DNA of 64,000 nt from Bifidobacterium avesanii (GTDB lineage Bacteria > Actinomycetota > Actinomycetes > Actinomycetales > Bifidobacteriaceae). The DNA lies in contig NZ_WBSN01000002.1 in NCBI RefSeq assembly GCF_009299475.1, positions 62,001 to 126,000 of the forward strand, read 5' to 3'. Of the stretch, positions 9,194 to 18,849 are shown in pieces. The translations under genes were made by a program, and so were the position numbers. The notes under the pieces are model-generated. The model was not told where the DNA came from, did no database searches, and was given only the letters and a program-made list of their open reading frames with translations. Within the stretch, counting starts at the first letter, position 1. Every line of letters starts with the position of its first letter.

Positions 9194-9296
9194 GGTGACC
9201 GCCTTCCTCTCTAACGGTTTGTCGTATGGGTTCCTTTGCGGGATTGGTTGTTGGTTGGTGGATGGGATTGTTCAGTTATGAAATTCCGAAGCGCGC

Positions 9297-10367
9297 TCAG
9301 TGCAGCAGCCACAGCGGGTCGTCGAGGTAGCGGGCGGCGACCGTGACGCTGCCGGGCGCCTCCTCGGCGGCCATGCCGTCGGGCAGGGCGTCGGCGCGGT
9401 GGTTGGTGGTCCAGCCGAGCATCTGGAGGCGGCGGATCATGGACAGGGCGCTCATGACGTGCAGCTCGTCGTCGGTAAAGTCGCCGGCCACCTCCTGATA
9501 GCCCTTGACCCACGCCTTGGCGAGGTCCGGGGCGTACGGCTCGTGCTCGATGAAGCTCAGCGAGGACGCGTAGTCGTAGAGGTACCAGCTGTAGCCGGCG
9601 TCGTCGAAGTCGATGATGGTGAGCTTGCCGTCCGGGCCCTTGATCACGTTGGACGGGCGCAGGTCGGCGTGGATGAGCCCCCACGTCTCGGGCGTGCGCG
9701 GCACCTTCATGACCACGTCCATGGCCTTCCACAGGGCCTCGTTGCACAGCTCCCTCTCGTCGTCGGTGAGGTCCGCGGTCTCCCAGCGGCCCCAGCGCGG
9801 CGAGGGGCCGACCATGTTGGAGATGTCCCAGTTGAAGCGCTTGAAGCCGTAGGGCTTGGCCCAGTGGCGGGACTGCTCGTGGAACTTGGCCGCCCAGCTG
9901 CCGATCGTCTCGTAGTAGGGCGCCGGGTTGTCGAGGTCCTCGAGCACCGTGCCCTCCACGAACTTCGTGGAGATGACGGTCCAGCCGACTTGGTTGTTGT
10001 CGTGGATCTTGGTGACGAACGTGCCGCGCACGGTGGGCACGGGGTTGATGAGGCTGATGCCGTCGATGTCGTGCAGGGCATTGAGCCAGCTGATCTCCGA
10101 GGCGACGGCCTCCGGCCCGCCCACGTAGCCGGGCTGGGAGACGCGCACCACGCCCTCCGGCTTGCCGTCGAGGAGCAGCACGAAGGTCGCGTTCTCGGAG
10201 ACGGTGATGAGGTTGAGCTCGGCGCGCTCGTGGTTGATGCCCCATGCGCCGCACACGCCCTGGAACAGCCAGAACGGGGCCGGGTCGCCCTTGGTCAGGC
10301 CGCTGAACGTGTCGAGGCTGACCGATTGCGTGGGGCTGTCGATGAGGCTTGCGAGTTGCTGTGCCAT
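9297..10367 (-). CDS. APH-fold small-molecule kinase (candidate ethanolamine/hydroxylysine kinase)
   Basis: A 356-residue cytoplasmic kinase of the aminoglycoside/choline-kinase fold (COG2334-like). The catalytic loop is GLIHADLRPSNVI (H-x-D-x4-N) and the Mg-binding segment is IIDFDDAGYSWYLYD. The N-lobe strands include TFVLLLDGKPEGVVRV. I chose ATG 10367 because GGAGG lies five bases upstream; the longer frame to 10418 has no good site. As first gene of the run with a permease and an AGXT2L-type lyase, the likely reaction is ATP-dependent phosphorylation of an amino alcohol such as ethanolamine, as AGPHD1 does for hydroxylysine in animals. Homoserine or an antibiotic are alternative substrates but do not fit the neighbours. 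Confidence 0.75.
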   Translation of the reverse strand: MAQQLASLIDSPTQSVSLDTFSGLTKGDPAPFWLFQGVCGAWGINHERAELNLITVSENATFVLLLDGKPEGVVRVSQPGYVGGPEAVASEISWLNALHDIDGISLINPVPTVRGTFVTKIHDNNQVGWTVISTKFVEGTVLEDLDNPAPYYETIGSWAAKFHEQSRHWAKPYGFKRFNWDISNMVGPSPRWGRWETADLTDDERELCNEALWKAMDVVMKVPRTPETWGLIHADLRPSNVIKGPDGKLTIIDFDDAGYSWYLYDYASSLSFIEHEPYAPDLAKAWVKGYQEVAGDFTDDELHVMSALSMIRRLQMLGWTTNHRADALPDGMAAEEAPGSVTVAARYLDDPLWLLH

Positions 10368-10670
10368 GTCGTCCTCCGATTTCCGTGCGCGTCCGCAGAT
10401 TCCGTGGATTGCGGGCACCTTTCGTATCGTTTGACATGAGATTGTGGCAGAACCGGCGATGGAAATCGCACGCGCGCTGTTACTGGGCGGTAAAGAATGA
10501 TCGTGCGAATATTAATGGTCTGTTACCCGGATTCGCGAGCCGCCGATGGATTCTCGCCATGATCGCCATCCTGCGGTCTTCGCACTCGTCTCCCCCGTGA
10601 CCACCCGTGACCGCCTCCCTGCGGCCTCTTTTCCCCATGATTGTCCGCACGGTGTGGATAGCGTCGGGGC
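10368..10670. other. Divergent spacer between kinase operon and radA
   Basis: 303 bp that should hold the promoters of both directions. No unambiguous -35/-10 pair stands out on either strand, and no repeat element or gene is visible. Confidence 0.5.
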
Positions 10671-12173
10671 ATGGCGAAGAATTCCGTACAGTACCTGTGC
10701 TCCGAATGCGGCTGGAGCGGCGGCAAATGGTTCGGCCGCTGCCCGGAGTGCGGCCAGTGGGGCACGATCGACGAGTTTCACGAGGCGCGTCCGGCGGCAA
10801 GGGCCCGTACCGGGGCGGCCGGCATGGGCATGGGCGCGGGCGCGGGCGCGGCCGGCTCCGGCGAGGGCGGCCGGGCGCCGCGCGCGCATACGAGGGCCGC
10901 GGCCGTGGCGGACGGCGTGGCGACGCCGATCACGCGCATCGGCACGGAGAGCGTCACGCGCATCCCGACCGGATTTTCGGAGTTCGACCGCGTGCTCGGC
11001 GGCGGCATCGTGCCCGGCTCGGTGGTGCTCGTGGCGGGAGAACCGGGCATCGGCAAGTCCACGCTGCTGCTCGAGACGGCCGGCAACGTGGCCCGCGCGG
11101 CGGCCGCGAACGGCGGCACGGTGCTGTACGTCTCCGGCGAGGAGTCGCAGGCCCAGGTGCGCATGCGGGCGCAACGCATCAACGCCGTGGAGGACAACCT
11201 GCTGCTCGCAGCCACCACGGACCTCGCCACGGTGCTGGGGCTGATCGGTCAGACCATGCCGGCGCTGGCGATCGTGGACTCCGCGCAGACCATCACCTCG
11301 CAGGACGTGGACGGCATCTCCGGCGGCTCCACGCAGGTGCGCGAGGTGGCGAGCGCGCTCATCGACACGGCGAAGACGCTGGACGTGCCGGTGCTGCTCG
11401 TCGGCCATGTGACCAAGGACGGGTCGATCGCCGGCCCGCGCACGCTGGAGCATCTGGTGGACGTGGTGTGCCAGTTCGAGGGCGACGCGGAGACGGCCCT
11501 GCGCATGCTGCGCGCGGTGAAGAACCGCTTCGGGCCCACGGACGAGGTGGGCTGCTTCGACATGAGCGGCGAGGGCATCGAGGAGGTGACCGACCCGTCC
11601 GGCCTGTTCCTGTCCGGCGGCGGGCCGGGCGCGGACGGCGAAAACGGCGGGGCGTCCGCCGAGGGCACGTGCGTCACGTTCACGCTCGACGGCCACCGAT
11701 CGCTGCCGATCGAGGTGCAGGCGCTGGTGACGAGTTCGGTGCTGCCCACGCCGCGACGGGCCGCGAACGGCGTCGACGCGAACCGTCTCGCCATGCTGGT
11801 GGCGGTGATCTACCGGCACGGGCGCATCAACATGCTGGCCAACGACCTGTACGTCTCCACGATCGCGGGCGGGCTCGCCAAGGAGCCGGCGTGCGATCTG
11901 GCGGTGGCGGCCGCGCTGGCGAGCGCCACGAAGGGCGTGGCGATCCGCCGGGGCATGTGCGCGATCGGGGAGATTTCGCTGACCGGGCAGATCCGCCCGG
12001 TGCCGCGGCTGGAGCACCGGCTCGCGGAGGCGGCCCGACTGGGGTTCACGCGGGCCGTGGTGCCGGTGAGCCGCCGCAGGGGCCGGCCACTCAAGGTGGA
12101 CGGATTACAAATCGTGGAGGTGAATTCCCTGCGCGACGCCTTCGGCGCGCTGGGAATCGGCGCGGCGGACTGA
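10671..12173 (+). CDS. radA: DNA repair protein RadA
   Basis: A 500-residue RecA-related helicase that promotes branch migration in recombinational repair. The N-terminus has a four-cysteine zinc finger (CSECGWSGGKWFGRCPECG). The Walker A motif GEPGIGKST is near residue 125, the RadA-specific KNRFGPTDE motif is in the middle, and a Lon-protease-like P-loop-free domain ends the protein (AIGEISLTGQIRPV, VPVSRRRG). An Ala/Gly/Arg-rich insert of about 45 residues between the finger and the ATPase core makes it somewhat longer than typical RadA (about 455). It is alone on the plus strand, convergent with ribF. No strong Shine-Dalgarno precedes the ATG. Confidence 0.95.
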   Translation: MAKNSVQYLCSECGWSGGKWFGRCPECGQWGTIDEFHEARPAARARTGAAGMGMGAGAGAAGSGEGGRAPRAHTRAAAVADGVATPITRIGTESVTRIPTGFSEFDRVLGGGIVPGSVVLVAGEPGIGKSTLLLETAGNVARAAAANGGTVLYVSGEESQAQVRMRAQRINAVEDNLLLAATTDLATVLGLIGQTMPALAIVDSAQTITSQDVDGISGGSTQVREVASALIDTAKTLDVPVLLVGHVTKDGSIAGPRTLEHLVDVVCQFEGDAETALRMLRAVKNRFGPTDEVGCFDMSGEGIEEVTDPSGLFLSGGGPGADGENGGASAEGTCVTFTLDGHRSLPIEVQALVTSSVLPTPRRAANGVDANRLAMLVAVIYRHGRINMLANDLYVSTIAGGLAKEPACDLAVAAALASATKGVAIRRGMCAIGEISLTGQIRPVPRLEHRLAEAARLGFTRAVVPVSRRRGRPLKVDGLQIVEVNSLRDAFGALGIGAAD

Positions 12174-12219
12174 ACCGGTCGGAACGACCGATCAGCACGA
12201 CCGGGGAGAACGCCTTCCG

Positions 12220-13410
12220 TCACTCGGCGGTGAGGCGCTTGGTTTCCTCCACGTTGCGCTTGAGTTCGGCGACCAGTTCGTCGGCGCCGTCGAAGCGGAT
12301 CTGCGGGCGCAGATAGCCCACGAACTCCACGCGCACCCGGTGGCCGTACAGGTCCAGCCAGTCGTCGGACACCGCGTACGCCTCGACCACGCGCTCGTGG
12401 CGGCCGGTCTTCTCGCTGAACGTGGGCTTGGTACCGATCGAGATCGCGGCGGGCCAGCGCCACGGCGAACCGGCGGCCAGACGGGACTGCTCGTTGAGCT
12501 CCCCCGCATCCCCGTCGTCGTCCGGACCCATATCCACGAGCCAGCCGGCGTACACGCCGTCCACGGGCAGGTAGCCGGCGATCTCATCGCCGAGGTTCGC
12601 GGTCGGGAAGCCGATGGTCCGCCCGCGCTCCTCGCCGTGCACCACCGTGCCCTCGACGGCGTGCGGATGACCGAGCACTTCGGCGGCGTCGCGCACGCGG
12701 CCCTGCGAGAGCAGCCAGCGCACGTTGGTGGAGCTCCACACGCGGGTGAGCTTGGCGTTGTGGGCCTTGCTCCACGCGCGCAGCTCCGCCTTGCTCAGTC
12801 CGGCCAGCGGGTCGGCGGGCTCGCCGTGGACCTCCGGCATGCGCGGTTCGATCACGGCCGGCACGCGCACGTAGCCGGGGCCGCGGTCGTCCACCACGTC
12901 GAGCTCGAACACGCCGGTGCCCTCGGCGAGCGTGCGGATGGCCTTCACGTCGCCCGCGCGTCCGGCGCCCATGGCGGCGTCCTGGCCGAGCACGAGCGTG
13001 CGCATGCCCAGCTTGCCCACCATCTGCCCCAGGAAGAACCGGTACGACTTGGCGGCGAACGCCAGCGTGTAGCGCACCACGAGCACGTAGTCCACGCCCA
13101 TCGCGCGCATCATGCGGATGCGCTCGTCGGCGTCGGTCAGCGCGTCGGCGTCCGCCACGCCCTCCCCCGGCTCCTCGCCGCCGTGCGCCTTGGCCCAGCC
13201 GTGCACGAGCGCCGGACGCGGGTCGAACAGCACCACGGCGGACAGTGCGCCGTACTTGCCGGCGAGCTCCACCACGCGGCTGACCACCGCCTGATGCCCC
13301 CGGTGCATCCCGTCGAACACGCCGACGGTCACCACGGATTTCTTCGCCGCGCTCAGCGTGGGCCATGCCACGAGCCCGGTGGCGTCGGGGGTCAGTCTGA
13401 TGATCTTCAT
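12220..13410 (-). CDS. ribF: Bifunctional riboflavin kinase/FAD synthetase
   Basis: A 396-residue protein that converts riboflavin to FMN and FAD. The N-terminal FAD synthetase domain carries GVFDGMHRGHQ (residues 30-40) with the nucleotidyltransferase HxGH-type motif, and LFDPRP. The C-terminal flavokinase domain has GRTIGFPTANL near residue 265 and GVYAGW. It lies 45 bp after truB on the same strand, the usual bacterial truB-ribF order. A Gly/Glu-rich insert around residues 70-90 (AHGGEEPGEGVADADALT) is a mild lineage feature. ATG 13410 has AAGGAA upstream. Confidence 0.95.
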   Translation of the reverse strand: MKIIRLTPDATGLVAWPTLSAAKKSVVTVGVFDGMHRGHQAVVSRVVELAGKYGALSAVVLFDPRPALVHGWAKAHGGEEPGEGVADADALTDADERIRMMRAMGVDYVLVVRYTLAFAAKSYRFFLGQMVGKLGMRTLVLGQDAAMGAGRAGDVKAIRTLAEGTGVFELDVVDDRGPGYVRVPAVIEPRMPEVHGEPADPLAGLSKAELRAWSKAHNAKLTRVWSSTNVRWLLSQGRVRDAAEVLGHPHAVEGTVVHGEERGRTIGFPTANLGDEIAGYLPVDGVYAGWLVDMGPDDDGDAGELNEQSRLAAGSPWRWPAAISIGTKPTFSEKTGRHERVVEAYAVSDDWLDLYGHRVRVEFVGYLRPQIRFDGADELVAELKRNVEETKRLTAE

Positions 13411-13455
13411 CCGTTCGTTCCTTCTTGCTGGGTATTTGGTCTGATGGGCGGCGGG

Positions 13456-14517
13456 CTACGCCGCGAACACGGTGACGGGTTTGGCCTGATGCGCGTTGGC
13501 GCGGTCGACGATCGCCACGAGGTCGTCGCCGGCGATGGCCGCGGCGGGCTGCGCGATCGCACGCTCGATGCGCCGGCCGAAGCGCAGTTCGCGGGCTTCG
13601 TCGTCGGTGATCTCAAGGCTCGGCATGCACAGGCGCGCGGCGTCGGCGGCGGGCAGGGCGCGGTCGATGAGGGCCAGCGCGCGGGCGGCGCCGGTCGAGG
13701 CGGGCTGGTTCCCGGACGGACCGGGCAGGCCGCCGGGCAACTCGCCGGGCAGGTCCAGCACGGCCCGGTTGCGGGTGACGGTCTCGCCCTCGCGGTTGGT
13801 GAAGGCCCTCTCCTCCGTGTGGGCGTGCACCACATGCGCGGCGATCGCGGGGTCGGACAGGTCGAACCGGCCCACGCGCGTGCGGCGCAGACGGGTCAGG
13901 TGGCCGCCGACGCCGAGCATGTCGCCCAAATCGCGGGCGAGGGCGCGGATGTACGTGCCGGACGAGCAGTCCACGCGCACGTCGAGGTCGGTCACCGGCG
14001 TGCCGTCGGCCGCTGTCAGCCCCTCGCGCGCGGCGAGCACGTCGAACGCGCGGATGGTGACCGGGCGGGCCTCAAGCTCCACGTCCTTGCCCTCGCGCGC
14101 GAGGTCGTAGGCGCGCTGGCCGTGGATTTTGATGGCCGAGTAGGCGTTGGGCACCTGCATGATTTCGCCGGTCAGTCGTTCGGCGATGGTGCGCTTGATG
14201 GTCGCAAGGTCCGGCAGCGCGGCCGGGCGCGTCTCGGAGGGTTGCGGCTCGATGATCTCGCCGTCGGCGTCGTCGGTCGTGGTGCGCTGGCCGAGGCGGA
14301 TCGTGGCCTCGTAGGTTTTGTCGTGCCCGACGATCGGGTTGAGCAGACGGGTGACCGCGCCGAAGCCGACGATGAGCACGCCGGTGGCCATCGGGTCGAG
14401 CGTGCCGGCGTGGCCGACCTTCTTGAGGTGCAGCGCGCCGCGCACGGCCGCCACCACGTCGAAGCTGGTGACGCCCTGCGGCTTGTCGATGATCAGCAGA
14501 CCTGAAGTGTCCGGCAC
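13456..14517 (-). CDS. truB: tRNA pseudouridine(55) synthase TruB
   Basis: A 353-residue enzyme making pseudouridine 55 in the T-loop of tRNAs. The catalytic aspartate is D41 in HAGTLDPMATG, preceded by LLIIDKPQGVTS, the standard TruB N-terminus. Later motifs are YSAIKIHGQRAYDLAR and VDCSSGTYIRALARDLG. The frame is open 71 codons further upstream, but that extension is low-complexity. GTG 14517 with AAGGAG four bases upstream starts exactly at the conserved N-terminus and is clearly right. The C-terminal part after residue ~230 is Ala/Pro-rich. Confidence 0.93.
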   Translation of the reverse strand: MPDTSGLLIIDKPQGVTSFDVVAAVRGALHLKKVGHAGTLDPMATGVLIVGFGAVTRLLNPIVGHDKTYEATIRLGQRTTTDDADGEIIEPQPSETRPAALPDLATIKRTIAERLTGEIMQVPNAYSAIKIHGQRAYDLAREGKDVELEARPVTIRAFDVLAAREGLTAADGTPVTDLDVRVDCSSGTYIRALARDLGDMLGVGGHLTRLRRTRVGRFDLSDPAIAAHVVHAHTEERAFTNREGETVTRNRAVLDLPGELPGGLPGPSGNQPASTGAARALALIDRALPAADAARLCMPSLEITDDEARELRFGRRIERAIAQPAAAIAGDDLVAIVDRANAHQAKPVTVFAA

Positions 14518-14867
14518 GGTGCTCCTTGCTCGTATGTGTTGTGCTGTTGCGTTGATTGGCGCTTGGTGTTTTTGCAGCTTGCTGCTGTGTGGTGCGGCGC
14601 GCGACGGCGCGTGTGCTGAGCGGTGCATGCTGAGTGGTGCGCGGTGCGCGGCCGCTGCGCCTTTTGTCCGGCACCGCAGGGGAAGTACCTGTTCCCCGTC
14701 TTCTCCGAGGAACGTCCGTCTCCCCGTCATCCGCCGTGCGGCGCGCCCAGCCCGTCATCCTCCCTCGAACGAAGGCGGGGGCACCGCGGGCGAAGGGCTC
14801 TTCGGTCCCACACCCGCGACCCGCGCATTCCGCGCGGGATGCCGGGAAGCGCGCTCAGGCCGTCGGA
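14518..14867. other. Spacer between rbfA and truB
   Basis: 350 bp in a same-strand run. It shows a short imperfect duplication (TGCTGAGCGGTGCA/TGCTGAGTGGTGCG near 14613-14642) and GC-rich sequence, with no gene or clear hairpin. Confidence 0.5.
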
Positions 14868-15431
14868 TTACTCCTCGGACTCAGCGGCTTCGGACCCGTC
14901 GGCCTCGGACTCGGCGGACTCCGTCTCGGGCTCCTCGTCCTCGGCATCATCCCAATCGTCGTCGTCCTCGTCGTCCCAATCATCATCCTCGTCGCGCTCC
15001 TCGGGATGCTTGTACGGGTCGGCGTCGCCGGCGTACTGCGCGGTTTCGCGCGCGCGGGCCAGCTCCTCGTCGCGCTTGCGGGCCACGGCGAGGATGTCCT
15101 CGATCTCGGTGGCCTCGCCCGGCACCTCGTCAAACACGAACTGCAGCTGCGGGGTCAGACGCAGACCGGCCTTGGCGCCGACGAGCGAGCGCAGACGACC
15201 CTTGGCCTGTTCGAGGGCCTGCTTGGCGCGCTGGCGCTCGCCCTCCTCCTTGCCGGTGTGGCCGAGCTGGGTCCAGTAGACCCTGGCGATCTGAAGGTCG
15301 TTGGTCACGCGCACCTCGGTGATGGTCACGTTCGCGAGGCGCTTGTCGTGCAGCTGCATCTCCATGTTGGATGCGATCACGCGCTGGATCAGGGCCGCGA
15401 TGCGCGCCGCGCGGGGATTGGTTCCTGCCAT
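14868..15431 (-). CDS. rbfA: 30S ribosome-binding factor RbfA
   Basis: A 187-residue 30S maturation factor acting on the 5' end of 16S rRNA. The first ~125 residues are the KH-like fold (RAARIAALIQRVIASNM, ITEVRVTNDLQIARVYW, LTPQLQFVFDE). The last ~45 residues are an extremely acidic tail of Asp/Glu (DEDDDWDDEDDDDWDD), longer than the typical RbfA terminus of about 120-135 residues. ATG 15431 has AAGGA upstream. It is separated from infB by a terminator and a repeat-filled spacer. Confidence 0.93.
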   Translation of the reverse strand: MAGTNPRAARIAALIQRVIASNMEMQLHDKRLANVTITEVRVTNDLQIARVYWTQLGHTGKEEGERQRAKQALEQAKGRLRSLVGAKAGLRLTPQLQFVFDEVPGEATEIEDILAVARKRDEELARARETAQYAGDADPYKHPEERDEDDDWDDEDDDDWDDAEDEEPETESAESEADGSEAAESEE

Positions 15432-15531
15432 AAGTCGTTCCTTAAGTCGTTACGTCGTTCATGTGCCGTGATTGCTCAATCACGCTTTACCATAATCGCC
15501 AACAGTCTACCCGTGCCGCCGTACCGCATCC

Positions 15532-15740
15532 GATTCGCTCAATCCTCGTCCGTCCACGTGCGGATTGAGCGAATCCAGTGCCTTGGACGCCAAAACCGAC
15601 CACAGCACATCCAATATGCTCAATCCACGAAAACATGACTGCGGATTGAGCGAATCCAGTGCATAAACCGAGTTAAGGACCCTCCGCCATACGCCAATCG
15701 CTCAATCCACGGAAGCATGCCCGTCGTTTGAGCGAATCGA
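15532..15740. repeat. Family B palindrome cluster, copies B1-B3
   Basis: Three hairpins of the type ATTCGCTCAATCC ... GGATTGAGCGAAT followed by CCAGTGC or GAGTGC. B1 arms are 15532-15545/15562-15575 (14 bp, perfect), B2 arms 15618-15626/15643-15651, B3 arms 15699-15705/15728-15734. Loops are 16-22 bases and differ in sequence while the stems are conserved. Confidence 0.85.
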
Positions 15741-15862
15741 GTGCCGGCCACAAGCAACCAGCCACAGGTGCCCAATCACAAACCGCCAGCCACAGACAAC
15801 CAATCACAAACCGCCAGTCCCAAGCAGTCGGTCACAAGCAAGGGGCGCAAGGAAAAAGAACA

Positions 15863-15913
15863 TAGAAAAACAAAAGGGCGCCCGCACCGAATGAAACATC
15901 GGTGTGGGCGCCC
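15863..15913 (-). terminator. Intrinsic terminator after infB
   Basis: On the minus strand a 15-bp stem (15899-15913 with 15876-15890; GGGCGCCCACACCGA type, one mismatch) is followed by TTTTGTTTTTC. It ends infB transcription before rbfA. Confidence 0.85.
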
Positions 15914-15917
15914 GGGC

Positions 15918-15951
15918 GATCACGCGAGCAGCTCGATCACGCGAGCAGCTC
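15918..15951. repeat. Perfect 17-bp tandem duplication
   Basis: GATCACGCGAGCAGCTC occurs twice head-to-tail, directly between the infB stop and its terminator hairpin. Confidence 0.85.
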
Positions 15952-16008
15952 AATCGTCTGACCAGTCCGATCAGATAACCAGTCCGATCAGCCGATCAAA
16001 CCAAGCGG

Positions 16009-18849
16009 CTACTTGCGCTCGACCTCCTGCATCTCGAACGTCTCGATGACGTCGCCGATCTGGATGTCGTTGAAGGAGCCGAGGTTGATGCCGGCCTCGT
16101 AGCCTTCCTTGACGGACTGCACGTCGTCCTTGAAACGACGCAGCGAGGAGATCTCCAGGTCGTTGACCGTGGCCACGCCGTTGCGCAGGATGCGGCACTT
16201 CGTACCGCGCTTGACCTCGCCGTCCTGCACCATGACGCCGGCGATGTTGCCGAACTTGGAGGAGCGGAAGATCTCGCGGATCTCGGAGTGGGAGGTGACG
16301 ACCTCCTCGAACTCCGGCTTGAGCATGCCCTTGAGGGATGCCTCGACGTCCTCGATGGCCTTGTAGATGATCGAGTAGTACTTGATCTCCACGCCCTCGC
16401 GGTCGGCGAGCTCCTGCACCTGACGGTTCGGGCGGACGTTGAAGCCGAGGATGACGGCCTTGTCCACGGAAGCCAGGTTGACGTCGTTCTGGGTGATGGC
16501 GCCGACGCCGCGGTGGATCACCTGGATGCCGACCTCGTCGGACACCTCGATCTTCATCAGGGAGTCCTCGAGCGCCTCGACGGAGCCGGAGGAATCGCCC
16601 TTGATGACGATGTTGAGCATGTCGACCTCGGCCTTGGCGAACTGCTCCTTGAGGCTCTCGAGCGAGACGACCTTGCGGCGCTTGGCCAGCTGGGCGGCGC
16701 GCTCGGTGGCCTGGCGCTTCTCGGCGATCTGGCGGGCCGTGCGGTCGTCGGAGGCGACGAGGAAGAGGTCGCCTGCGGTCGGCACGGACGTGAGGCCCAG
16801 CACCTGCACCGGGGTGGACGGGGTGGCCTCCTTCATGTGGTTGCCGTTCTCGTCCAGCATGGCGCGCACGCGGCCGTAGGAGGTGCCGGCGACGATCGCG
16901 TCGCCCACGTGCAGGGTGCCCTGCTGCACCAGAACGGTCGCCACGGCGCCGCGGCCCTTGTCGAGTCGCGCCTCGATGGTGGCGCCGCGGGCGTCCATGT
17001 CCGGGTTCGCGCGCAGATCCAGCTCGGCGTCGGCCGTGAGCAGCACGGCTTCGAGCAGCTTGTCCACGTTGGTGCCCTGCTTGGCGGAGATGTCCACGAA
17101 CATGGTGTCGCCGCCGTACTCCTCGGGCACGAGGCCGTACTCGGTGAGCTGTCCGCGCACCTTCTCCGGGTTCGCGCCGGGCTTGTCGATCTTGTTGACG
17201 GCCACGACGATCGGCACGTGGGCCGCCTGCGCGTGGTTGATGGCCTCGACGGTCTGCGGCATCACGCCGTCGTCCGCGGCGACCACGATGATCGCCACGT
17301 CGGTGATCTCCGCGCCGCGGGCACGCATGGCGGTGAACGCCTCGTGGCCCGGGGTGTCGAGGAACGTGATCTTGCGCTTCTCGCCGTCAAGGTCGACGGT
17401 CACCTGATAGGCGCCGATGCGCTGGGTGATGCCGCCGGCCTCCTTCGCCACGACGTTGGTCTGGCGGATGCGGTCGAGCAGCTTGGTCTTGCCGTGGTCG
17501 ACGTGGCCCATGACGGTGACGACCGGCGGACGCGGCTTGAGGTCCTCGTCCTCCTGCAGCTCCTCTTCGTCCAGGTTGATGTCGAACTGCTGGAGCAGCT
17601 CCTTGTCCTCCTCCTCGGCGGAGACGAGCTGGATGTTCCAGCCGATCTCCTCGCCCAGGATCTGGAACGTGGACTCGTCGAGGGACTGCGTGGCCGTGGC
17701 CATTTCGCCCAGATGGAACAGCACGGTCACCAGGGCGGCCGGGTTGACGTTGATCTTCTCCGCGAGGTCGGCGAGGGACGCGCCCTGACGCAGGCGGATG
17801 GTCTGGCCGTTGCCGCTGGGGATGCGCACGCCGCCGATGGTCGGCGCTTTCAGCTCCTCGTACTCATGACGCTTCGCGAGCCTGTTCTTGCGGGCCTTCG
17901 AGGACTTGCCGCCCTGACGGCCGAACGCGCCCGCGGCGCCGCCACGACCGCCGCGACCGCCGCGCGCGGGACCGTTGGAGGAACCCGAGCTCGGGAAGTT
18001 GCTGCCGCCCTGACCGCCGAAGCGGTTGCCGGCGCCCTGACCGGGACGACCCTGCGCGCCGCCCTGACCCGGACGGCTGTGGCCCCACTGGCCCGGCTTC
18101 GCGCCGGTGCCCTGACCGGGACGACCGCGGAATCCGCCGCGGCCGGCGCCGGCGCCCTGACCCGGACGGCCGCCGCGACGGTTGTCGTTCACGGTCGGAC
18201 GCGCCATGGGATGCGGACGCGGGATGTCGCCCGGCGTGGGCGTGGTCATGCCCTGACGGCGGCTGAACGGGTTGTTGCCCGGACGCGGGGCGCCTGCGCC
18301 GGCGCCGTGGTTCGCACCGTGCGGACGCGGGCCCGGCGTGGCGTTGCCGCCGCGGGGACGCGGGATGTTCGGCACGGCGTTGCCATGCTCGCGCTCGCCG
18401 CGCTCATTGCGCTCATTGCGGCCATCGCGGCCATCGTGCTGGCGCGGGCCGGGACGACCGCCCTGACCCTGATGGCGGCGGTCATTGCGCTCATTGCGCT
18501 CGTTGCGGCCATCGCGGCCATCGCCGGGCTGATGCGGGTGCGGCGCGGCCGGACGAGGGCCGGGACGCATGCCCGGGGTCGCGGCGGGACGGGGCTGGCC
18601 CGGCTTCGCCTGCTGCTGCGGACGCGGCGAGGGCGCGGCGGGCTTGCGGCCTCCGTTGCCGTTGCTGCCGCCCTTGGATGCGTTCGGATTCGACTGCGGG
18701 AACGCCTCCTTGAGCCTGCGGACCACAGGCGCCTCCACGGTGGAGGAAGCGGACTTGACGAACTCACCCATGTCCTTGAGCTTCTCGAGGACGGTCTTGC
18801 TGTCCACGCCAAGCGCCTTGGCTAATTCATATACGCGTGCTTTGGGCAC
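16009..18849 (-). CDS. infB: Translation initiation factor IF-2
   Basis: A 946-residue GTPase that recruits fMet-tRNA to the ribosome. The N-terminus is the IF-2_N helical module ([19 protein letters not shown]). Residues ~55-330 form a long disordered Gly/Arg/Pro/Asn tract with [13 protein letters not shown] repeats. A second IF2_N module precedes the G domain, which begins near residue 445: G1 [13 protein letters not shown]3 DTPGHEAF, G4 NKID. Beta-barrel and fMet-binding domains follow. The start is GTG 18849 with AGGAG seven bases upstream. A terminator-like hairpin lies between it and nusA, and another follows it, so infB may be transcribed largely on its own. Confidence 0.97.
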   Translation of the reverse strand: MPKARVYELAKALGVDSKTVLEKLKDMGEFVKSASSTVEAPVVRRLKEAFPQSNPNASKGGSNGNGGRKPAAPSPRPQQQAKPGQPRPAATPGMRPGPRPAAPHPHQPGDGRDGRNERNERNDRRHQGQGGRPGPRQHDGRDGRNERNERGEREHGNAVPNIPRPRGGNATPGPRPHGANHGAGAGAPRPGNNPFSRRQGMTTPTPGDIPRPHPMARPTVNDNRRGGRPGQGAGAGRGGFRGRPGQGTGAKPGQWGHSRPGQGGAQGRPGQGAGNRFGGQGGSNFPSSGSSNGPARGGRGGRGGAAGAFGRQGGKSSKARKNRLAKRHEYEELKAPTIGGVRIPSGNGQTIRLRQGASLADLAEKINVNPAALVTVLFHLGEMATATQSLDESTFQILGEEIGWNIQLVSAEEEDKELLQQFDINLDEEELQEDEDLKPRPPVVTVMGHVDHGKTKLLDRIRQTNVVAKEAGGITQRIGAYQVTVDLDGEKRKITFLDTPGHEAFTAMRARGAEITDVAIIVVAADDGVMPQTVEAINHAQAAHVPIVVAVNKIDKPGANPEKVRGQLTEYGLVPEEYGGDTMFVDISAKQGTNVDKLLEAVLLTADAELDLRANPDMDARGATIEARLDKGRGAVATVLVQQGTLHVGDAIVAGTSYGRVRAMLDENGNHMKEATPSTPVQVLGLTSVPTAGDLFLVASDDRTARQIAEKRQATERAAQLAKRRKVVSLESLKEQFAKAEVDMLNIVIKGDSSGSVEALEDSLMKIEVSDEVGIQVIHRGVGAITQNDVNLASVDKAVILGFNVRPNRQVQELADREGVEIKYYSIIYKAIEDVEASLKGMLKPEFEEVVTSHSEIREIFRSSKFGNIAGVMVQDGEVKRGTKCRILRNGVATVNDLEISSLRRFKDDVQSVKEGYEAGINLGSFNDIQIGDVIETFEMQEVERK

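Larger units (their letters stand above)
15432..16008. other. Repeat-rich spacer between infB and rbfA
   Basis: 577 bp without a gene. It contains three family B palindromes (15532-15735), a 28-bp direct repeat (two units, 15773-15828), the infB terminator (15863-15913) and a perfect 17-bp tandem duplication (15918-15951). Confidence 0.8.

Noticed and set aside
7230..9214. Long plus-strand frames across the permease gene
   Set aside because: Antisense to a permease with twelve membrane segments; the translated products are Gly/Glu/His/Asp-rich, typical of shadows.
16288..18825. Long plus-strand frames opposite infB, pnp (23121-25721) and other core genes
   Set aside because: Antisense shadows of GC-rich coding sequence; no ribosome binding sites or protein families.
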